Shown here: piece by piece, positions 60,501 to 64,000 of the stretch | How positions within the stretch are numbered: position 1 is the stretch's first letter | How the letters are laid out: every line of letters starts with the position of its first letter | Assembly: GCA_021186555.1 (NCBI GenBank) | Contig: JAJKFL010000039.1 | Coordinates: 16,286,733 to 16,350,732 of the forward strand | Direction: 5' to 3' | Source of the DNA: Reticulitermes speratus | Lineage: Eukaryota > Arthropoda > Insecta > Blattodea > Rhinotermitidae | DNA length: 64,000 nucleotides | Position numbers and translations under genes: made by a program | Notes under the pieces: model-generated | Databases searched by the model: none | Seen by the model: only the letters and a program-made list of their open reading frames with translations | What the model was told of the DNA's origin: nothing

Positions 60501-63500
60501 TAAGTATCTTCTCCATGAAAAAAGTGCCTGGAATAAGTGCATACTGTAAATATCACCCCTGTCTATCCGTCCGTCCTTACATATTGTCTCCGAAATTACC
60601 TAGTAGATTTCGATTAAAGTTGTTTTGTATTTGGGTGTGCACCAAATATTGTAGAACAAATACTACTTCTTTCGTATCTGTCAGATGTAAATCCTTGTTG
60701 TATTAAATTTTAGTATAAGTTTATCGATTTTCTTAGAAGTGGCTCTTAGTAGAAAAATATTTAAATGGCATAAAGTTGACAAAAATTTAGAACATTTCTT
60801 GTCAATGAGATGAATGTTTAACGAAGTACGGAAAATAATTTTTGTCTCCAGTTAGTGTAACACAGTGACAGTTTCTCATTTTCTCATAAGAAGATTTTAA
60901 CAGGCGGTGATTAACAGAACGTAAGTACAAATTAAAACACTTGCCGTTACCCATCTAGTGACAGCCCCGTGAGCCTATTATAGGTTTTTTTATCCATGTA
61001 CAGTGACGGGTGTAGGTGACCCGCAAACTTCAAATAATGAGTAAAACGCGTTTTGTGGACAAGTGAAGGCAATTTAGATTATCCCATAGCCATAAGAACA
61101 GTTTCTGTGGCTGCCGTGCTTAAAATGAAAGGAGGAGTTTACTGCGCAAAATTTATAATACAAGAAAATAATTTCAGTCTTTTTTGTTTTTGTATTGGCT
61201 CCAGTTAACGAAACCCTCTTTTCAAGATAGGAATGGACGAAGTTAGTTCGAAAGTGGCATTAGGTGTTCGAAAGATGTTTCGCTGACTGCTTTTGATGTT
61301 ACCGTGATAAAGTGACGTACTTTAGTGGGGTATAAATGGTTGTAGCTGTTTTGAAGAAACGGGTTCGACCAAGTGCTTTGTGACACTGCATGTTATGTAA
61401 TGTTATGTTATGTTATTGGAGTTCATGTGAGTGTAAAATGCATCAGATTGTCTCTCCCAACTTTTACCCCCTTCAGGATCCCAAAACCGGCAGATATGCA
61501 GCCTATTCTGCAGCTGTTTTGTTATAGGTATCCTAATTGTTGACTGAGCATTAAGTGACAGACATTTTAAATAATAGATTTTTCGGAATACGTGACTACG
61601 TTTTATCTAGGTGTGTCTGCGTTATCAAAGCCTAATTAGGAATTCATACTCTTTTTTCAGTCAGGTCAAGTTTCCTAGGCAAGCTGTTGCTATTTTATCT
61701 CTCTGAGGCTCATTACAAATGAACAGTAAGTGGTGAGAGGCACTGACTGCACCAGATCTCCCTCAAAGTTTCGTCTGAAATCACAAGGCTAGCAGGGTTT
61801 TTGAACTAATAATTTATAGTATTTAGCGATGCCACACTGTGAATAGTTGTATACTGCCCATTTCGACTTAATCATAGTTGTCAGTTATGGCTTCATTTTT
61901 ATACACTTATCAAATTTTAAAGGGTAAGAAGTTATATACAACTCTAGATACTTTTAGGATTTATCTCCGCACAAAATTTCCAAAGCCTAGCTGCAGTACT
62001 TCATTAGGTGTAGCAATGACGTCGAAATCTAATTGCAAATTTTGCTGGACCATCTTATTGTTTTACATTATACAAAGAACGCCCGAATTAAAATCACATA
62101 GAGTGTATGATCAGGTGATATATTACTATACCGAAGACAGGACTTTATATTTAGGAGAGGTGTTTTTGCTTACACCTCACAGATTCACACTATACCCTTT
62201 TACGTTATTGTGGTAGGAATTTCAGGATTTCCAGGAAGTGACATCGCACATTTTCTTCTGTTTTCCAACATATCTTACATAGGCCTAAATCGTCAAAATT
62301 GAAAGTAACTTTTCTACACACTTTTGTCTTCACGTAATTGGAATAAAGTTTGAATTTTTCTACACACCTTTACATTTACCACCACAATAACATAGCCATT
62401 AAATTTTATAACCGAAAGGAGTGTTTAGAATTTAGAAGATTCTGGGTTAAAAAGTTTGCCCGGAAACTGGCTATTATGAGATATTTCGTGTATTTTCTCA
62501 GCCCCTTCCCTGCAAGTGCCGGTGTGGCCCCTCACATAAGGCCGCCACGTCTTCCTCGTGTTTTCAATTCATTATTTACTAATCATCCTCTCATTCGACA
62601 CTTTTCAATCAGAGCTATTGAAAACGCCGTTAAATGAAATAATATACAAATAAATTGAAGCTCCACAATTTTAAGCGCTATGAATCGCCGTAGATTGGCA
62701 GTGAGGCGAAACGTCGTTTTTGCACGCTGTTCTTTTGAATGCGGCATGAATATGGAACACTAACTAGCTGGGGTTTCTGTATGTAATCGAAGAAATTTGT
62801 GTTGCCGGAGATGGCTGGATAAGGCCTCTGCATGTTTCTTTGTTAATATTCATCCGGTAAGAAGGGACTAACTATGTTTTCCGTGACCAGTGGATCCTCG
62901 GATGCGATAGTCTGTTCCTCTTCCTTCACTGTATCAACTTGCTCCCATGCAAGTGACCTACTACAGATTAATTGAATGTTTATGACGGAAGAATATTTCG
63001 ACAAAGGAGCCGCCATTTGCATAGTCTAGATCACGGTTTAAAGTGGCGATAAGGCGTGTCCTTTTTTAAATTATTTATATTTATATGTGATACACGAAGT
63101 GAATGCATGTAAGGTATGTCATTCCGTCTGTCCGCATTTTTCTTTCTGAAATCACTAGATGAAAACCCGATAAAATTTGGTACTCTTGAGTCTAAACTAG
63201 AATTTGTTAGGAAGATGTGTATTAAAATAATATTGGTGGAATTAATTTATAGAACCTTGTTGTAATACCTGTAATGTGTTTAGGTTTGTAACTAATGACA
63301 TATTTGCGATAAGTGAGGTTTGTGGGTAGTGGTTTATATAAGCTTGGAATAATGCTTTTGTAAATGTGTACCACCCATTGTGGTACACACTTGATGTCTT
63401 GTTGACGTCACATATTCATATGTATGTCTGTAATTTTTTTATTTTTTCGAGTAGTTCCAATCGCTGGCATTCAACAACGTGTATTTTGTTTTCGTGGATA

Positions 63501-64000
63501 AAAATGCCTATACTTTATAGCAAGTGTAGGCCTATATGATGCAATTCAAATTGATTAATGACGAAGTGCAAGACCTGTCTGATTATACGTCACTAATTGT
63601 CTTATTACTTAATTTAGAAATGGCAGTTTACCGTATTTAGTATAACATTTTAATTTATTTTATGTAGGTCTACGGTTTGATAAATATTTTTGAAAAGACG
63701 TTTCAATTTTTTTTATACAATTTGTGTTTCTGCTTCGCAGTCTTACATTCTTGTCCTTAGGTCAGCCCCTAAATTTATGAACCAGAGATAAGATGGCAGG
63801 GGCTTGATTTACGGAAGAATGTTGGAACTGTCCTTTCACGAAACAATTCTGCATCGCATTTGTCCAAAACGGGACTGAATATGACAACGTGGCTCTATTT
63901 GTTTCATTGTTAAGAAAAGTGCGTGGTGCTTTCCTTCGTCGTCCCCTTCACACTGCTTTAATTGATGCTTAGGTAAAAGAGATAATTTTCTTTAATTATT
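60501..64000. other. intergenic DNA, no gene recognised
   Basis: Only short frames without domains. Segments near 60540-60640 and 63110-63230 contain the 'gtctgtccg' type start and 'ttttggtac'/'aaatttgg' wording also seen near 38340-38500, suggesting worn copies of one dispersed repeat. A TTATG repeat lies near 61390-61415. Confidence 0.4.

Noticed and set aside
61878-62637. 112- and 95-codon frames
   Set aside because: A+T-rich low-complexity translation without domain or family.
62690-62725. Possible hammerhead ending gcgaaacgtc
   Set aside because: GAAAC is present but no CTGANGA lies upstream at a usable distance.

Overview
This is eukaryotic nuclear DNA from an arthropod, most likely an insect of the cockroach/termite type. 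The organism call is an inference. It rests on an intron-rich insect-like SCAI gene, abundant tRNA-derived SINEs, two LINE families whose tails recur across the window, an irritans/mauritiana-type mariner, and A+T-rich intergenic DNA. There are no bacterial operons, CRISPR arrays or ribosome-binding sites.

The only host gene I can support is SCAI (suppressor of cancer cell invasion) on the minus strand. It has 15 coding exons between 28888 and 15040. All exon phases join and all introns are GT-AG, giving a protein of about 581-584 residues. The reading frame stays open for 163 more codons past its TGA stop. A CpG-poor block (about 9.7-28.2 kb) covers the gene body and about 5 kb beyond the stop, as expected for a methylated transcription unit. 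Introns hold LINE tails, two minisatellites, a short MITE and a SINE remnant.

Region by region: 1-9.7 kb is intergenic with SINE remnants and a LINE tail. 9.7-15 kb is the gene's 3' side, with a pogo-type MITE and an old ribozyme-bearing foldback. 15-29 kb is SCAI. 30.6-34.3 kb has a long LINE copy and a decayed Tc1/mariner-like transposase. 36-41 kb has a second type of ribozyme-bearing foldback and SINEs. 44.3-45.8 kb is a foldback element whose core is a 54-bp minisatellite. 49-52 kb is a cluster of LINE tails. 52.8-53.2 kb is a young ribozyme-bearing foldback. 59.2-60.5 kb is an apparently intact mariner.

The most interesting observation is a group of short non-autonomous elements that carry hammerhead-ribozyme motifs. 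Three copies (13 kb, 44 kb, 53 kb) appear to be one family: leader with ACCGTGCAT, inverted arm, core, outward-facing hammerhead, inverted arm, end. Two of them have target-site duplications (12 and 15 bp) and the same distance from the predicted cleavage site to the element end (79 and 78 nt). A fourth element (36 kb) has the same ribozyme core but different arms. Stem I differs in sequence in all four and still pairs. Hammerheads of this minimal type I form are known from Penelope-like retroelements and retrozymes; the single-copy inverted-arm layout here may be undescribed.
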